A stretch of DNA of 64,000 bases from Acidobacteriota bacterium. Lineage in GTDB: Bacteria > Acidobacteriota > Terriglobia > UBA7540. A model generated the notes under the pieces. That model was not told the DNA's origin, searched no databases, and saw nothing but the letters and a program-made list of their open reading frames with translations. Below, piece by piece: positions 16,294 through 24,999 of this stretch. Each line of letters opens with the position of its first letter. Positions within the stretch are counted from its first letter, which is position 1. The translations under genes were made by a program, and so were the position numbers. The stretch spans positions 1 to 64,000 of the forward strand of contig JAKCCV010000014.1 in assembly GCA_021838785.1 (NCBI GenBank), given 5' to 3'.

Positions 16294-16932
16294 ATGAGGA
16301 AAAAAAGAAAGCTGAAGTCCGAGGCAGGGGCGCTAACGCGCCGCGATTTTTTGAAGGGCGCCGGGGTGACGGTATCGGGCGGGCTTTTGGCCACGGGCGC
16401 GGTGACGACGGCGCAGGCTGCGGCGCAGGAAGGCGTGGTGGGCCCGGGACCGGTTCCCATCACGCTGCGCATCAATGGCCGCGTCCATCGGCTGAGCCTC
16501 GAGCCCCGCATCACGCTCCTGGACGCGCTGCGCGACCATCTGAACATTACCGGTTCCAAGAAGGTTTGCGACCGCGCCACCTGCGGCGCTTGCACCATGC
16601 TCATGGATAAAAAGCCGGTCTATGCGTGTACGGTGCTGGCTATTGAGGCGGAAGGTCACGATATTACCACCATCGAGAGCCTGACCGAGAACGGGCGGCT
16701 CAGCCCCGTCATGGAGGCTTTCTGGAAGAACGACGCGCAGCAGTGCGGGTTCTGCACGCCCGGGTTTGTGATGGCCTGCACGGCTTTCCTCGAAAAGAAT
16801 CCCAACCCCACGCTCGAACAGATTGAGAAGGGCCTGGGCGGCAACCTGTGCCGTTGCGGAACGTATGCGGGCATTCGACGGGCCGTCCTCGAAGCGGCCA
16901 AGGCCATGAAGGGAGGACAGGCAAATGGCTAG
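16294..16932 (+). CDS. Tat-exported [2Fe-2S] subunit of a molybdenum hydroxylase (xanthine dehydrogenase/aldehyde oxidase family)
   Basis: A twin-arginine signal (TRRDFLKGAG, residues 15-24) precedes a ferredoxin domain with Cys 92, 97, 100 and 112 (CDRATCGAC...C) and a second cluster domain with CGFC (151/154) and CRC (186/188). It passes electrons between the molybdenum cofactor and FAD. The start ATG 16294 is fixed by AAGGAG seven bases upstream. The large subunit has no signal, so the complex is probably exported folded on this subunit's Tat signal, as in the periplasmic PaoABC aldehyde oxidoreductase. It overlaps the next gene by 8 bp. The substrate is unknown. Confidence 0.95.
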   Translation: MRKKRKLKSEAGALTRRDFLKGAGVTVSGGLLATGAVTTAQAAAQEGVVGPGPVPITLRINGRVHRLSLEPRITLLDALRDHLNITGSKKVCDRATCGACTMLMDKKPVYACTVLAIEAEGHDITTIESLTENGRLSPVMEAFWKNDAQQCGFCTPGFVMACTAFLEKNPNPTLEQIEKGLGGNLCRCGTYAGIRRAVLEAAKAMKGGQANG

Positions 16933-19093
16933 CTGCAAATATGACTGGCCGGCGGCGGGCCAGCGGGATGCCATCGGCAAATCCACCGACCGGATTGACG
17001 GGCCGGCGAAGGTCAGTGGCCGGGCCAAATACACTTATGACATCAATCGCCCCGGCATGTTGTTCGGCAAAATGCTGACCTGCCCTCATGCCCACGCCAA
17101 AATCAAATCCATTGATGTGAGCCCCGCGCTGAAGCATCCGGGCGTGAAAGCGGCGCTGGTGATTCAGGACGTTGGCTCGGAGATTCAATGGGCCGGAGAT
17201 GAAATCGCCGCCGTCGCCGCCGTGGATGAGGCCACGGCGGAAGACGCCGTTCGATTGATTCGGGTTGAATACGACGTGCTTCCCCATCTGGTCCGTGAAG
17301 AAAACCTGAGCAAGGACGGCGATCGCGCCAAGCCGGCCGGCGAACAGAAGGTCGGCGATCCTGATAAGGCCTTTGCCGACCCCGAGGCGGTCATCTCGGA
17401 AGGCTTTTACGGCATTCCCGTCATCACGCATTGTTGTCTTGAGACGCACGGCAACGTGGTCGAATGGCGAGGCGCGGATTCGATTCTCACGCATTCTTCG
17501 ACCCAGAATGTCTCCGGCATTCCGAGCCAACTGGGAGCGGCGCTGCGCGCCAAGAAGATCAACGTTCAGGACAGCAACATCGAAACGATTTGCCAATACA
17601 TCGGCGGGGGCTTTGGAAGCAAATTCTCGATTGACCGCTGGGGCGTGGTGGCGGCGGAGCTTTCCAAGCAGGCGGGCGGCAAGCCCGTGAAGCTGATGCT
17701 GGACCGGGACGAGGACCTGGAAGTGGCGGGCGCGCGGCCGTCTTACTTCGGCCACGTCAAGGTTGCTGCCTCGAAAGACGGCACCCTCACCGCCTGGTCC
17801 TCGGAAACTTGGGGAACCGGCGGGCCGGGGCCGAGCGGCGTGCCGCCGGTGCCCTACATCCTGACGAACATTCCCAATATCTACAAAAAGCACACTTCGG
17901 TTTCAACAAATATCGGTCCCGCGCGAGCCTGGCGGGCGCCGAATCACCCGCAGGCCTGTTTGATGACCTTGGCGGCGCTCGACGATTTGGCGGCCAAGCT
18001 CGCTATGGACGCGATGGAATTTCTCCAAAAGAACATCCATCTGGCGCCGAGCTATTTGGTCAACACTTACCAACAAGAACTGAGCAAGGCGGCCGAACTT
18101 TCCGAATGGAGCAAGTACTGGCATCCGCGCGGCGACAAGACGCCGGGGCACCTCAAGCGCGGCTTGGGCGTCAGTTTGCACACCTGGGGCGGGCGCGGCC
18201 ACGCGGGTTCTTGCAACGTCATTGTGCGCCCCGACGGCTCCGTCACCGTCCAATCGGGAACGCAAGACCTCGGCACCGGCACGCGGACGGTTATCGCTGT
18301 GGTCGCAGCCTCCACTTTTGGTCTTCCCGTGGATGCCATTCAGGTGGAAATTGGCGACAGCCGCTATCCGTTCGACGGCGCCTCGGGCGGCAGCACCACC
18401 GTGGGCGCCGCTTCCGCCTGGACAAGACGCGGCAGCGTGGACGCGCTGAATGAACTGTTTGCCGCCGTAGCTCCCTCGCTGGGCGTTCAGGCGAACCAAC
18501 TCGAGGCGCGCGACGGGCGGATTCAAGTTCAAGGGAATCCCTCCAAAAGCCTTTCTTGGAAAGACGCCTGCGCCAAGCTGGGCGCCAAGACCATTCACAC
18601 CGTCGGCAAGAACCCCGGGCCGTGCAATCTCGGCTCGGTCGGGGTGGGGGGCGTGCAGGTTGCCGACGTGACCGTGGATACGGAAACGGGGAAGGTCAAA
18701 ATCAACCGCTTGGTGGCCGTGCAAGACTGCGGCCTGATTATTGACAAGTTGACCGCGGAAAGCCAAGTTTACGGTGGACTGATTATGGGGGTGTGTTACT
18801 CGCTGTTTGAAGAGAAGGTCATGGATCAAACGATTGGCCGAATGCTCAACGCCAACATGGAATTTTACAAGCTGGCCGGCATTGGTGATATTGGCGGCGA
18901 ACTCATCGTCCACATGATGACGGGCCCCGGCTACGACGAGCGCGGGGTCATCGGCTTGGGCGAACCGCCCGTCATATCGCCTGGGGCGGCCATCTCGAAC
19001 GCCGTGGCCAACGCCATCGGGGTGCGGGTTTCCCAACTGCCCTTGACGCCCCGGCGAGTGCTTGCCGCCCTCGCGAAAGGAGGGATAGCCTAA
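16925..19093 (+). CDS. Molybdopterin-binding large subunit of a molybdenum hydroxylase
   Basis: This 722-residue subunit carries the molybdopterin active site that hydroxylates aldehydes or N-heterocycles. It begins with the a/b-hammerhead region (VSGRAKYTYDINRPGMLFGKMLTCPHAHAKI), has the YIGGGFGSKF loop that contacts the cofactor, and near the C terminus GLGEPPVISPG, whose Glu is the catalytic base in the family. The length fits PaoC/YagR-type subunits. No signal peptide is present. It overlaps the iron-sulfur subunit upstream by 8 bp and the FAD subunit downstream by 1 bp (TAATG). Confidence 0.96.
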   Translation: MASCKYDWPAAGQRDAIGKSTDRIDGPAKVSGRAKYTYDINRPGMLFGKMLTCPHAHAKIKSIDVSPALKHPGVKAALVIQDVGSEIQWAGDEIAAVAAVDEATAEDAVRLIRVEYDVLPHLVREENLSKDGDRAKPAGEQKVGDPDKAFADPEAVISEGFYGIPVITHCCLETHGNVVEWRGADSILTHSSTQNVSGIPSQLGAALRAKKINVQDSNIETICQYIGGGFGSKFSIDRWGVVAAELSKQAGGKPVKLMLDRDEDLEVAGARPSYFGHVKVAASKDGTLTAWSSETWGTGGPGPSGVPPVPYILTNIPNIYKKHTSVSTNIGPARAWRAPNHPQACLMTLAALDDLAAKLAMDAMEFLQKNIHLAPSYLVNTYQQELSKAAELSEWSKYWHPRGDKTPGHLKRGLGVSLHTWGGRGHAGSCNVIVRPDGSVTVQSGTQDLGTGTRTVIAVVAASTFGLPVDAIQVEIGDSRYPFDGASGGSTTVGAASAWTRRGSVDALNELFAAVAPSLGVQANQLEARDGRIQVQGNPSKSLSWKDACAKLGAKTIHTVGKNPGPCNLGSVGVGGVQVADVTVDTETGKVKINRLVAVQDCGLIIDKLTAESQVYGGLIMGVCYSLFEEKVMDQTIGRMLNANMEFYKLAGIGDIGGELIVHMMTGPGYDERGVIGLGEPPVISPGAAISNAVANAIGVRVSQLPLTPRRVLAALAKGGIA

Positions 19094-20079
19094 TGCAAGC
19101 CTTTGAATACGCGAGCCCGCGGAGCCTCCAGGAAGCCATCCGCCTTTTGCCGGCCCAGTGGGGCCCGACGGACGTCCTGGCCGGCGGCACGGACCTGGTG
19201 AGCGCCATGAAGGACGGCATTTCAACCCCTCAGCGCCTGGTCAACATCAAGCAGATTGCGGAACTGCACCGGATGACGTTCAGCCCGCGAGCCGGACTTC
19301 ACATCGGGGCGACCGTCACGCTGCGCGAGTTGCTCGATGACGGCGCCGTGCAGCAACACTATCCGGGCTTGATTCAAGCGGCCGAGGCCGCGCGCAGCGA
19401 GCAACTGCTGAACATGGGCACGGTCGGCGGCGAACTCCTGCAGCGGCCCCGTTGCTGGTATTACCGCAACGGTTACGGCCTGCTCGCCCTGCGGGACGGG
19501 AAGTCGCTGGTGCCGGAGGGTGAAAATCAGTATCACGCCATTCTCGGCAACGCCGGGCCAGCCTACTTTGTCAGTCCTTCCTTCCTTGCGCCCATCCTGA
19601 TAGCGCTCGGCGCCACCGTGCAGCTTCACGGTCCGCGCGGAGCGCGGAGTTTGCCGGTTCAAAAGCTGTTTGTCACGCCCACTCGCGTGGGGCAGCGGGA
19701 GCATGACCTTGCGCCCAATGAAATCCTGACGGAAATCCGAGTTCCCTATCGCCCCGGCGTGAGGACGGCCGTTTACGAAATACGTGAAAAAGAGGCTCTC
19801 GATTGGCCGCTCGCCATGGCAGCCGTGGCCTTGCGGCAGGAGGGCGGCGTGCTTCGCGACCCGCGCGTCGTTCTGGGGCAAGTCGCGCCCGTGCCTTGGC
19901 CGTCGCCGGAAGCGGAACGGACGTTGACCGGCAAAAAGCCTTCCGAGGACTTGGCCGACGCGGCCGGACGCGCCGCCGTCGCCCAGGCCACCCCACTCAG
20001 CAAAAACGGCTACAAAGTTCAACTCGCGCGCATCGCCGTGAAGCGCGCCATCTTGAGCGCCGTCCAACAAGGAGGTTAG
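19093..20079 (+). CDS. FAD-binding medium subunit of the molybdenum hydroxylase
   Basis: This 328-residue protein carries the FAD of the three-subunit enzyme. It has DVLAGGTDLVSAMKD and EQLLNMGTVGGELLQRPRCWYYRNG, the usual FAD-binding signature loops of the CO dehydrogenase flavoprotein family. PaoB-type subunits carry extra Cys for a [4Fe-4S] cluster after the RCWYFR motif. Here that stretch has only the first Cys (RCWYYRNGYGLLALRDGKSL), so the extra cluster is probably absent. The ATG overlaps the preceding stop by one base. Gene order small-large-medium matches periplasmic aldehyde oxidoreductases. Confidence 0.94.
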   Translation: MQAFEYASPRSLQEAIRLLPAQWGPTDVLAGGTDLVSAMKDGISTPQRLVNIKQIAELHRMTFSPRAGLHIGATVTLRELLDDGAVQQHYPGLIQAAEAARSEQLLNMGTVGGELLQRPRCWYYRNGYGLLALRDGKSLVPEGENQYHAILGNAGPAYFVSPSFLAPILIALGATVQLHGPRGARSLPVQKLFVTPTRVGQREHDLAPNEILTEIRVPYRPGVRTAVYEIREKEALDWPLAMAAVALRQEGGVLRDPRVVLGQVAPVPWPSPEAERTLTGKKPSEDLADAAGRAAVAQATPLSKNGYKVQLARIAVKRAILSAVQQGG

Positions 20080-20081
20080 TC

Positions 20082-20294
20082 ATGCCGGAGCTTTCCGTCG
20101 TGGGCCGCGCCGTCTGCCGCCACATGCGCTCGAAAGAAATGTTTTATGAGTTTGAGGGCCAGCCCGACCCCATCCACGCTTCGGGCAGCGGCATCTACTG
20201 GTGCGTCTATACTCAGAATTGCCTCGGGCCGGACGGCAAAGTCGCCGAACCGAACGCCTGCCAGCCCGGCCGCCACTGCTTTGAGCCTCGCTGA
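20082..20294 (+). CDS. Small Cys-rich protein at the end of the molybdenum-hydroxylase operon
   Basis: This 70-residue protein starts at ATG 20082 behind a strong GGAGG and two bases after the FAD-subunit stop, so it is clearly translated as the fourth operon gene. It has CRHMRSKEMFYEFEG and a C-terminal part, GIYWCVYTQNCLGPD followed by CQPGRHCF, giving five Cys in 70 residues. It has no signal peptide or membrane segment. A metal-binding or redox role, or help in assembling the hydroxylase, is possible from position only. I do not recognise a named family. Confidence 0.75.
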   Translation: MPELSVVGRAVCRHMRSKEMFYEFEGQPDPIHASGSGIYWCVYTQNCLGPDGKVAEPNACQPGRHCFEPR

Positions 20295-20430
20295 GGCATC
20301 GCCGTGGCCGTTCCTTGGCCTTGCCTTCACCCAAAAGGCCCCTCGGGAGCTCGCTCGACTCCAGCAACCACGCCGCTGGCCGGCCAGCGGCTCCGCCATA
20401 TCCTAAGATGGCGACCGAAGGAGAGACACC

Positions 20431-21114
20431 ATGAGCATCGAATCATCGCTACCGGCGAAAGAAATTCTGGAGCGCCAGCGCGGGCATTGGGACGAGAACT
20501 TTTCACAAAGGCCCGAGATGTTTGGCGCGGAACCCAGCGATCCGGCTTTGAAGGCGGCGGAGCTGTTCCGACGGGAGGGTAAGACCAGTCTGCTAGAACT
20601 CGGCGGAGGACAGGGCCGGGACACGCTGTTCTTCGCCCGCGAAGGTTTTCAGGTAACAGTTTTGGATTATTCTCAAGCCGCGATGGAGGCCATCAGCGCG
20701 AAGGCGGAAGCGGCGGGCCTGGCGGGCCTGATTACGGCAATTCGTCACGACGTGAGAGAGCCGCTTCCTTTTGACAACGAGGTCTTCGATGGCTGTTACT
20801 CGCACATGTTGTTCTGCATGGCCTTGACCACAGCAGAGCTTGAGCGCCTTTCCGACGAGGTCCGCCGGGTCCTGAAACCGGGCGGCCTGCACGTTTATAC
20901 GGTGCGGCATACGAAGGATCCTCATTACGGAACAGGCGCGCATCGGGGAGAGGATATGTACGAGGTGGGCGGATTCATCGTCCACTTCTTCACGTCTGAG
21001 AAGGCGCGACAGCTTGCCCGAGGGTGCGAGGTCGTGAGCCTGGATGAATTTGAAGAGGGTGGTCTGCCGCGAAAACTTTTTCGCGTCACCCTGCGAAAGA
21101 AGAGAGAGGGCTAA
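20431..21114 (+). CDS. Class I SAM-dependent methyltransferase
   Basis: This 227-residue protein has the SAM-binding motif LLELGGGQGRDTLFFAREG, an acidic motif II (VTVLDYS) and a motif IV region (DGCYSHMLFCMALTTAEL), followed by LKPGGLHVYTVRH. The N terminus reads ERQRGHWDENF, common in UbiE/TehB-like methyltransferases. A good ribosome site (AAGGAGAGACACC) precedes ATG 20431. The frequent polar residues and 'GQGRD' motif resemble thiopurine/tellurite-type enzymes, but the substrate cannot be set. It is monocistronic. Confidence 0.88.
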   Translation: MSIESSLPAKEILERQRGHWDENFSQRPEMFGAEPSDPALKAAELFRREGKTSLLELGGGQGRDTLFFAREGFQVTVLDYSQAAMEAISAKAEAAGLAGLITAIRHDVREPLPFDNEVFDGCYSHMLFCMALTTAELERLSDEVRRVLKPGGLHVYTVRHTKDPHYGTGAHRGEDMYEVGGFIVHFFTSEKARQLARGCEVVSLDEFEEGGLPRKLFRVTLRKKREG

Positions 21115-21215
21115 AAGCTCCACCACAAAATAGCGGCGAAGGTTAGGCCAGCGCGCGGCCCGGAACGGCGGGCTGAGCCCCGCCGGGCACCTTCCACGAC
21201 GTGCAGTCGCCGCGG

Positions 21216-21593
21216 CTACCACCCTTCCGGCGTTCGACGGCGGAAGCGAACGACGTAAATTCCCATAATGAAACCGCAAACCGGGACGGCAGTCCAGGTG
21301 ATGAGGGTTTGAGAGACGTTGGGGTAAACCAGTTCGCTCAAAAAATGGATGAGGAAGGTTTGGCGAAAGGGTGTGAGGCCGGCGCGACGCTCACACCAAT
21401 CTTCGGCCAGCGTCAGCGGGCAGGGAAAGGGAAAACTTTCCACCAGGATGCTGTAGATGAGCGACAAAATGTGCAGCGCGCGCAGCCAGGGTCGGCGCCG
21501 GGTGAACAGCCAGCCCAAAATCACCCACAAAATCCACAGCAAGTGGACCGCCACGACCACCGTCGCCAAGCTGCGATAATCCGCGGGCGACAT
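21216..21593 (-). CDS. DUF2784 family membrane protein
   Basis: This protein of about 125 residues has three or four membrane segments. It contains the conserved opening AVHLLWILWVILGW, LRALHILSLIYSILVESF, the pair PCPLTLAEDWCERRAG and YPNVSQTLITWTAVPVCGF, which match DUF2784 as I know it. The function is unknown. The start ATG 21593 follows GAGGTGACG; a GTG two codons upstream is possible. It ends facing the convergent methyltransferase gene. Confidence 0.85.
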   Translation of the reverse strand: MSPADYRSLATVVVAVHLLWILWVILGWLFTRRRPWLRALHILSLIYSILVESFPFPCPLTLAEDWCERRAGLTPFRQTFLIHFLSELVYPNVSQTLITWTAVPVCGFIMGIYVVRFRRRTPEGW

Positions 21594-21749
21594 CGTCACC
21601 TCGAGGGATTTGGGCCCTCACTCAGGATACCGCCAAAGGCGCTCGCCTCGACGGAGGTTCGACGGGCGCTCGTTGGCAGGGCGGAGGTGGCCGCTATCGT
21701 CGGGCACCGCGAGCTGCACGATGGAAACCGTTGAAGCGATGGGGAGCCG

Positions 21750-22139
21750 TCAAGCGACCGCGACAGCCTCAATTTCCACCAGCATTTCCGGATCAACCAG
21801 CCGCACAACCTGAACCAAGGCGGTGGCAGGACGCACCTCACCCAAGAGTTCGGCATGAGCTTTGGCCACTTCTTCCCAGCGGTTCATGTCCGTCACATAG
21901 ATGCGGGTTTGAACCACGTGCTCCAGGCCCAATCCCAGGCGAGTGAGTGCGCTTTTGATGTTGTTAATGGCTTGGACCGTCTGCGCATAGGCATCGCCGG
22001 GCGCCATCACTTTGCCGGAGGGATCCGTCCCCGTGGTGCCGGAAACGTAAACCACGTCCCCCACCATCACGGCGCGTGAGTAGCCCACTTTGGGTTCCCA
22101 CGGTGTCCCCGAAAATATTTTGGTGCGTTTATTTTTCAT
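21750..22139 (-). CDS. RidA (YjgF/YER057c/UK114) family protein
   Basis: This 129-residue protein has the RidA features: YSRAVMVGDVVYVSGTTG, the helix QTVQAINNIKSALTRLG, THVVQTRIYVTDM-like VVQTRIYVTDMNRWEEV, and RPATALVQVVRLVDPEMLVEIEA with the Arg that binds the carboxylate of reactive enamine/imine intermediates. Family members deaminate 2-aminoacrylate-type products and protect PLP enzymes. The ATG overlaps the upstream thioesterase stop by 4 bp (ATGA) with its own GAGGGGAGC ribosome site, so the two genes are coupled. Confidence 0.93.
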   Translation of the reverse strand: MKNKRTKIFSGTPWEPKVGYSRAVMVGDVVYVSGTTGTDPSGKVMAPGDAYAQTVQAINNIKSALTRLGLGLEHVVQTRIYVTDMNRWEEVAKAHAELLGEVRPATALVQVVRLVDPEMLVEIEAVAVA

Positions 22140-22678
22140 GCTCCCCTCGCTTCACGGATGGAAGATGGTGACTTCTTCCCTGCCTGAAAATAAAGCCGGT
22201 GAGCGCGCGCCGCCGCAGCCAGGCGAAGCCGCCGGCGAACGCCTGCCTCCCGAAATTCCCGCTTCTCTTCGGCGGTTCGCGGCAGCACGGGCGGAACTCG
22301 TTGGGGGTGCCCTTGCTCGTCCAACGCAACGTAGGTGACGAAGGCGGAGCTTGTCTGGCGACGTTCCCCCGTGCGCAAATCTTCCCGAAAAACCTTGACC
22401 GCCACCTCCAGCGAGGTGTGAAAAGCGCGCGTGACCGCAGCCTGAAGAATAATCAATTGACCCACGCGGATGGGGTGGACAAAATCCAAATTGTCCACCG
22501 AAACCGTGACCACGGTACTGCGCGTGTGGCGGTGGGCGGCAATGGCTCCGGCAATGTCTATCAAGTGCATCACTTTTCCGCCCAAAATGTTGCCGAGCAA
22601 ATTGGCGTCATTCGGCAACACCACCTCCACCATCTCCACCCGCGAAGCCGCAACCGTTTTCCCTTTCAGTTTCGCCAT
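22136..22678 (-). CDS. Acyl-CoA thioesterase, hotdog fold (YciA/BACH-like)
   Basis: This protein of about 180 residues has LPNDANLLGNILGGKVMHLIDIAGAIAAHRHT, which holds the Asn and Asp used by this hotdog thioesterase group, then VTVSVDNLDFVHPIRVGQLIILQA and ERRQTSSAFVTYVALDE. It hydrolyses acyl-CoA to the free acid and CoA in the cytoplasm. I start at ATG 22678 (MAKLKGK); a TTG six codons earlier is possible. The C terminus is Arg/Ala-rich and variable. The stop overlaps ridA. Confidence 0.9.
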   Translation of the reverse strand: MAKLKGKTVAASRVEMVEVVLPNDANLLGNILGGKVMHLIDIAGAIAAHRHTRSTVVTVSVDNLDFVHPIRVGQLIILQAAVTRAFHTSLEVAVKVFREDLRTGERRQTSSAFVTYVALDEQGHPQRVPPVLPRTAEEKREFREAGVRRRLRLAAAARAHRLYFQAGKKSPSSIREARGA

Positions 22679-22783
22679 TTGGGCACGGCACTTCAACCGA
22701 ATCTGGCATCTTACCCTGCCCGGCCAAAACCGGCAAGCCGCCCGGCTTCCTGGAAATCACGAATCCACCGTTATGGCACGGAG

Positions 22784-22789
22784 TATAAT
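22784..22789 (+). promoter_or_regulatory. Probable -10 box for the 22832 gene
   Basis: A perfect TATAAT. No convincing -35 lies 16-18 bp upstream. The predicted start at about 22796 leaves a leader of about 36 nt that contains the GGAGGT ribosome site, which fits the gene start at 22832. Confidence 0.4.
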
Positions 22790-22831
22790 TCAAGGATGAA
22801 GGATGACAACCCTGCGTGGAGGTCGTGCGAG

Positions 22832-23254
22832 ATGAAACGTGGGAATGACCGATTCACGTTACGTTCATACCGCGCCCAGCAAGCGTGCGTGGTCGTGGTG
22901 GCGGTGATGGCGTTGCTGGGCTGGCCGCGGAAGGTCGAAGCTCGCTCGCCGAGTTTAGGGACCCTCATCGTCCACGTGGTGGACGCTCGAACCGGCCGCC
23001 CCATCTTCCAGGCCAGCCTGACGCTCCAGTTTCGCAAGCCCGGCAGCCCCTGGAAGCTGAAGCGCGGCAAGATGATCAGCTACAGCGCCAAAACCGACGA
23101 GAAAGGTTTTTGCAAGTTTCCCTACGTCAACGAAGGGACGGTCGAACTGATGGTGACCGCACCTGAGCACGAAGCGTTTGGCAGGACCTATCAATTTACC
23201 AAGAACGACCAAGTCGTTGAGGTCAAGCTTCGGAAACCGCACTCTCAGCTTTAG
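22832..23254 (+). CDS. Exported small protein with a carboxypeptidase-regulatory-like beta-sandwich
   Basis: From MKRGNDRF the 140-residue protein has a basic N terminus, a hydrophobic signal (ACVVVVAVMALLGW) and a VEARS cleavage region. The mature part reads GTLIVHVVDARTGRPIFQASLTLQF, KTDEKGFCKFPYVNEGTVELMVTAPEHEAFG and VVEVKLRKP. This is the seven-strand pattern of CarboxypepD_reg-like or transthyretin-like domains common in acidobacterial surface proteins. ATG 22832 follows GGAGGT at 9 bases; an ATG at 22796 is in frame upstream but has a poorer site. The gene is monocistronic and divergent from the thioesterase/ridA pair. Confidence 0.8.
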   Translation: MKRGNDRFTLRSYRAQQACVVVVAVMALLGWPRKVEARSPSLGTLIVHVVDARTGRPIFQASLTLQFRKPGSPWKLKRGKMISYSAKTDEKGFCKFPYVNEGTVELMVTAPEHEAFGRTYQFTKNDQVVEVKLRKPHSQL

Positions 23255-23699
23255 CGGCCGCTTAAAGTCGCTAAGTCGCCCTGCGTGGAATCTATCGTGA
23301 CGCAATATAATTCTCTCTGAAGCGAGGTTGACTCGGCAGCCAACCGAGGCGGCACCCGAGAATTCATCGGCTGTGAGCCGCGGCTCGACGCGCCTTAAAC
23401 CGCCTCATGGAATTCGAGAAAACCCGCATGAAATGCAGGGATCGGCGCACCGACTGCTCCAAAATTGTGCAAAACTCGCGGCCTTTCGAGTGCCTGCGCT
23501 TAGGGATTTGAGGCTGGGCGGGAGGGGTTGGTTGAGCGCACGCATCCGCTGTAAGTTATTGAAACCAAGAGGGAAATGTTATCCAGTGTGAGCGGCGCCG
23601 CATTTTTAGCGGCTGCCACGCGAGTCGGGCGCGGCGAAGAAGATTAAAAGTTTTCCACATTTTTTTCCACAACCTTACTCCCTGCCTCTGTCGCGCCTT
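23255..23699. other. Intergenic region, no gene recognised
   Basis: About 445 bp between a plus-strand gene and the 3' end of hflX. There is a TATAAT at 23306-23311 with no good -35 partner and an 87-codon frame at 23328-23591 with no recognisable protein character. A T-rich stretch with two CCACA motifs (about 23644-23672) lies just beyond hflX. I see no RNA gene or clear terminator hairpin. Confidence 0.4.
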
Positions 23700-24995
23700 T
23701 CAGCGAGGTGGGGCAATTTTTTCCGTCTTGAGGGCGGCAGCAACAATGCGTTCGTGGACCGACTTGGGAAGGCTGGCTCGAAGTATCAGGCGAGTGCCGT
23801 CCATGTGCTGAGAAATAATCTTTCCCTGACGGTGAAGCAAGGCCAGCAGGTAGCCGTCTTCGGCAGGAACCTGCAATTCCGCTTCAATGAGCGGGTCGTT
23901 GACCAAGGCGCGGTCAATATGCTCCTTCAGTTCCGGCAACCCCTCGCCGGTGACGGCGGAAACGCCGAGCGCGGAAGAATGGTTTGCCAGGAGTTTCCGC
24001 TGCGCGTCGGGCAATAAATCTATCTTATTCCAGACGCGCAGGCAGGGCGCGTTGGCCAAGCCCATAATTTCCAACAAATCCTCCACGGCCGCCTCTTTTT
24101 CGTCGCGGGCGGAGTCGGAAGCGTCCATCACGTGGAGGAGAAGAGCGGCGTCTTCCAGTTCTTCGAGGGTGGCGCGGAAAGCGGCGATCAAGTGAGGCGG
24201 AAGCTTGCGGATGAAACCCACGGTATCCGACAGCAAAACTCTTCGCCGCGAGGGCAGGCGCAGCAGCCGCACCGTGGGGTCAAGGGTTGCAAACAGCCGG
24301 GCGGAGACCACCGCCTGAGCCGCCGTGAGGGCGTTAAAGAGGGTGGATTTGCCGGCATTGGTGTAGCCGACCAGGGCGGCGGTGAGATATTGCTGTTTGC
24401 GGCGGCGGGCTCGGTGCAAGGCGCGCTCGGTGCGAACTCGTTCGATGGCTTGGCGAAGGTTTTGAATCCGTTTTCGGATGCGGCGCCGGTCGGATTCCAG
24501 TTGTTGTTCACCGGGGCCGCGCGTGCCGATGCCGCCGCCCAAGCGCGACAACACATTGCCGCGCCCTCCCAAGCGCGGCAACAAGTAGGTCAATTGAGCC
24601 AGTTCAACCTGGAGCTGGCCTTCGCGGCTTCTGGCCCGCCGCGCGAAGATATCCAGGATGAGCTGAGTGCGGTCGAGCACTCTCAGGCCGAGCGATTGTT
24701 CAAGGTTGCGCAGTTGCGTGGGCGTGAGGTCTTGGTCGAAAATCACCACTTGCGCGCGGCCCGAGCGGGCGGCGGCGCGAACCTCATGCACCTTGCCTTT
24801 GCCGACCAGCGTGGCCGGGTCGGGCTCGGGCGAGTGCTGGAGAACTTCACCGACGATTTCCGCTCCGGCGCTCGAAGCCAGGTCGCGCAGCTCGCGCAAG
24901 CTTTCTTCCGCATCGGGGGGCGCGGGCATGCCGGGCCGATGGCTCGGTCCCCAACCCGCCAGGAAGACTCGCTCTCCAGATTTTGCGGCAAGAAT
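23700..24995 (-). CDS. hflX: Ribosome-associated GTPase HflX
   Basis: HflX splits or rescues stalled ribosomes. The protein has the HflX-specific N domain (LVGKGKVHEVRAAARSGRAQVVIFDQDLTPTQLRNLEQ), the conserved linker ending GGIGTRGPGEQQLESDRR, then the G domain: G1 GYTNAGKST, G3 DTVGFI and G4 NKIDL. No ATG, GTG or TTG stands at a sensible place: the frame upstream is open only because it runs through hfq in another frame. A strong ribosome site (GGAGGG, 25009-25004) overlaps the hfq end and lies exactly 8 bases before an in-frame ATT (24995), giving 431 residues, normal for HflX. I annotate that ATT start; an ATG at about 24929 would remove part of the N domain. It is the last gene of miaA-hfq-hflX. 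Confidence 0.93.
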   Translation of the reverse strand: MLAAKSGERVFLAGWGPSHRPGMPAPPDAEESLRELRDLASSAGAEIVGEVLQHSPEPDPATLVGKGKVHEVRAAARSGRAQVVIFDQDLTPTQLRNLEQSLGLRVLDRTQLILDIFARRARSREGQLQVELAQLTYLLPRLGGRGNVLSRLGGGIGTRGPGEQQLESDRRRIRKRIQNLRQAIERVRTERALHRARRRKQQYLTAALVGYTNAGKSTLFNALTAAQAVVSARLFATLDPTVRLLRLPSRRRVLLSDTVGFIRKLPPHLIAAFRATLEELEDAALLLHVMDASDSARDEKEAAVEDLLEIMGLANAPCLRVWNKIDLLPDAQRKLLANHSSALGVSAVTGEGLPELKEHIDRALVNDPLIEAELQVPAEDGYLLALLHRQGKIISQHMDGTRLILRASLPKSVHERIVAAALKTEKIAPPR

Positions 24996-24999
24996 GCTT

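Noticed and set aside
23328-23591. 87-codon plus-strand frame in the gap before hflX
   Set aside because: No recognisable protein features, no ribosome site of note; listed only as part of the intergenic region.
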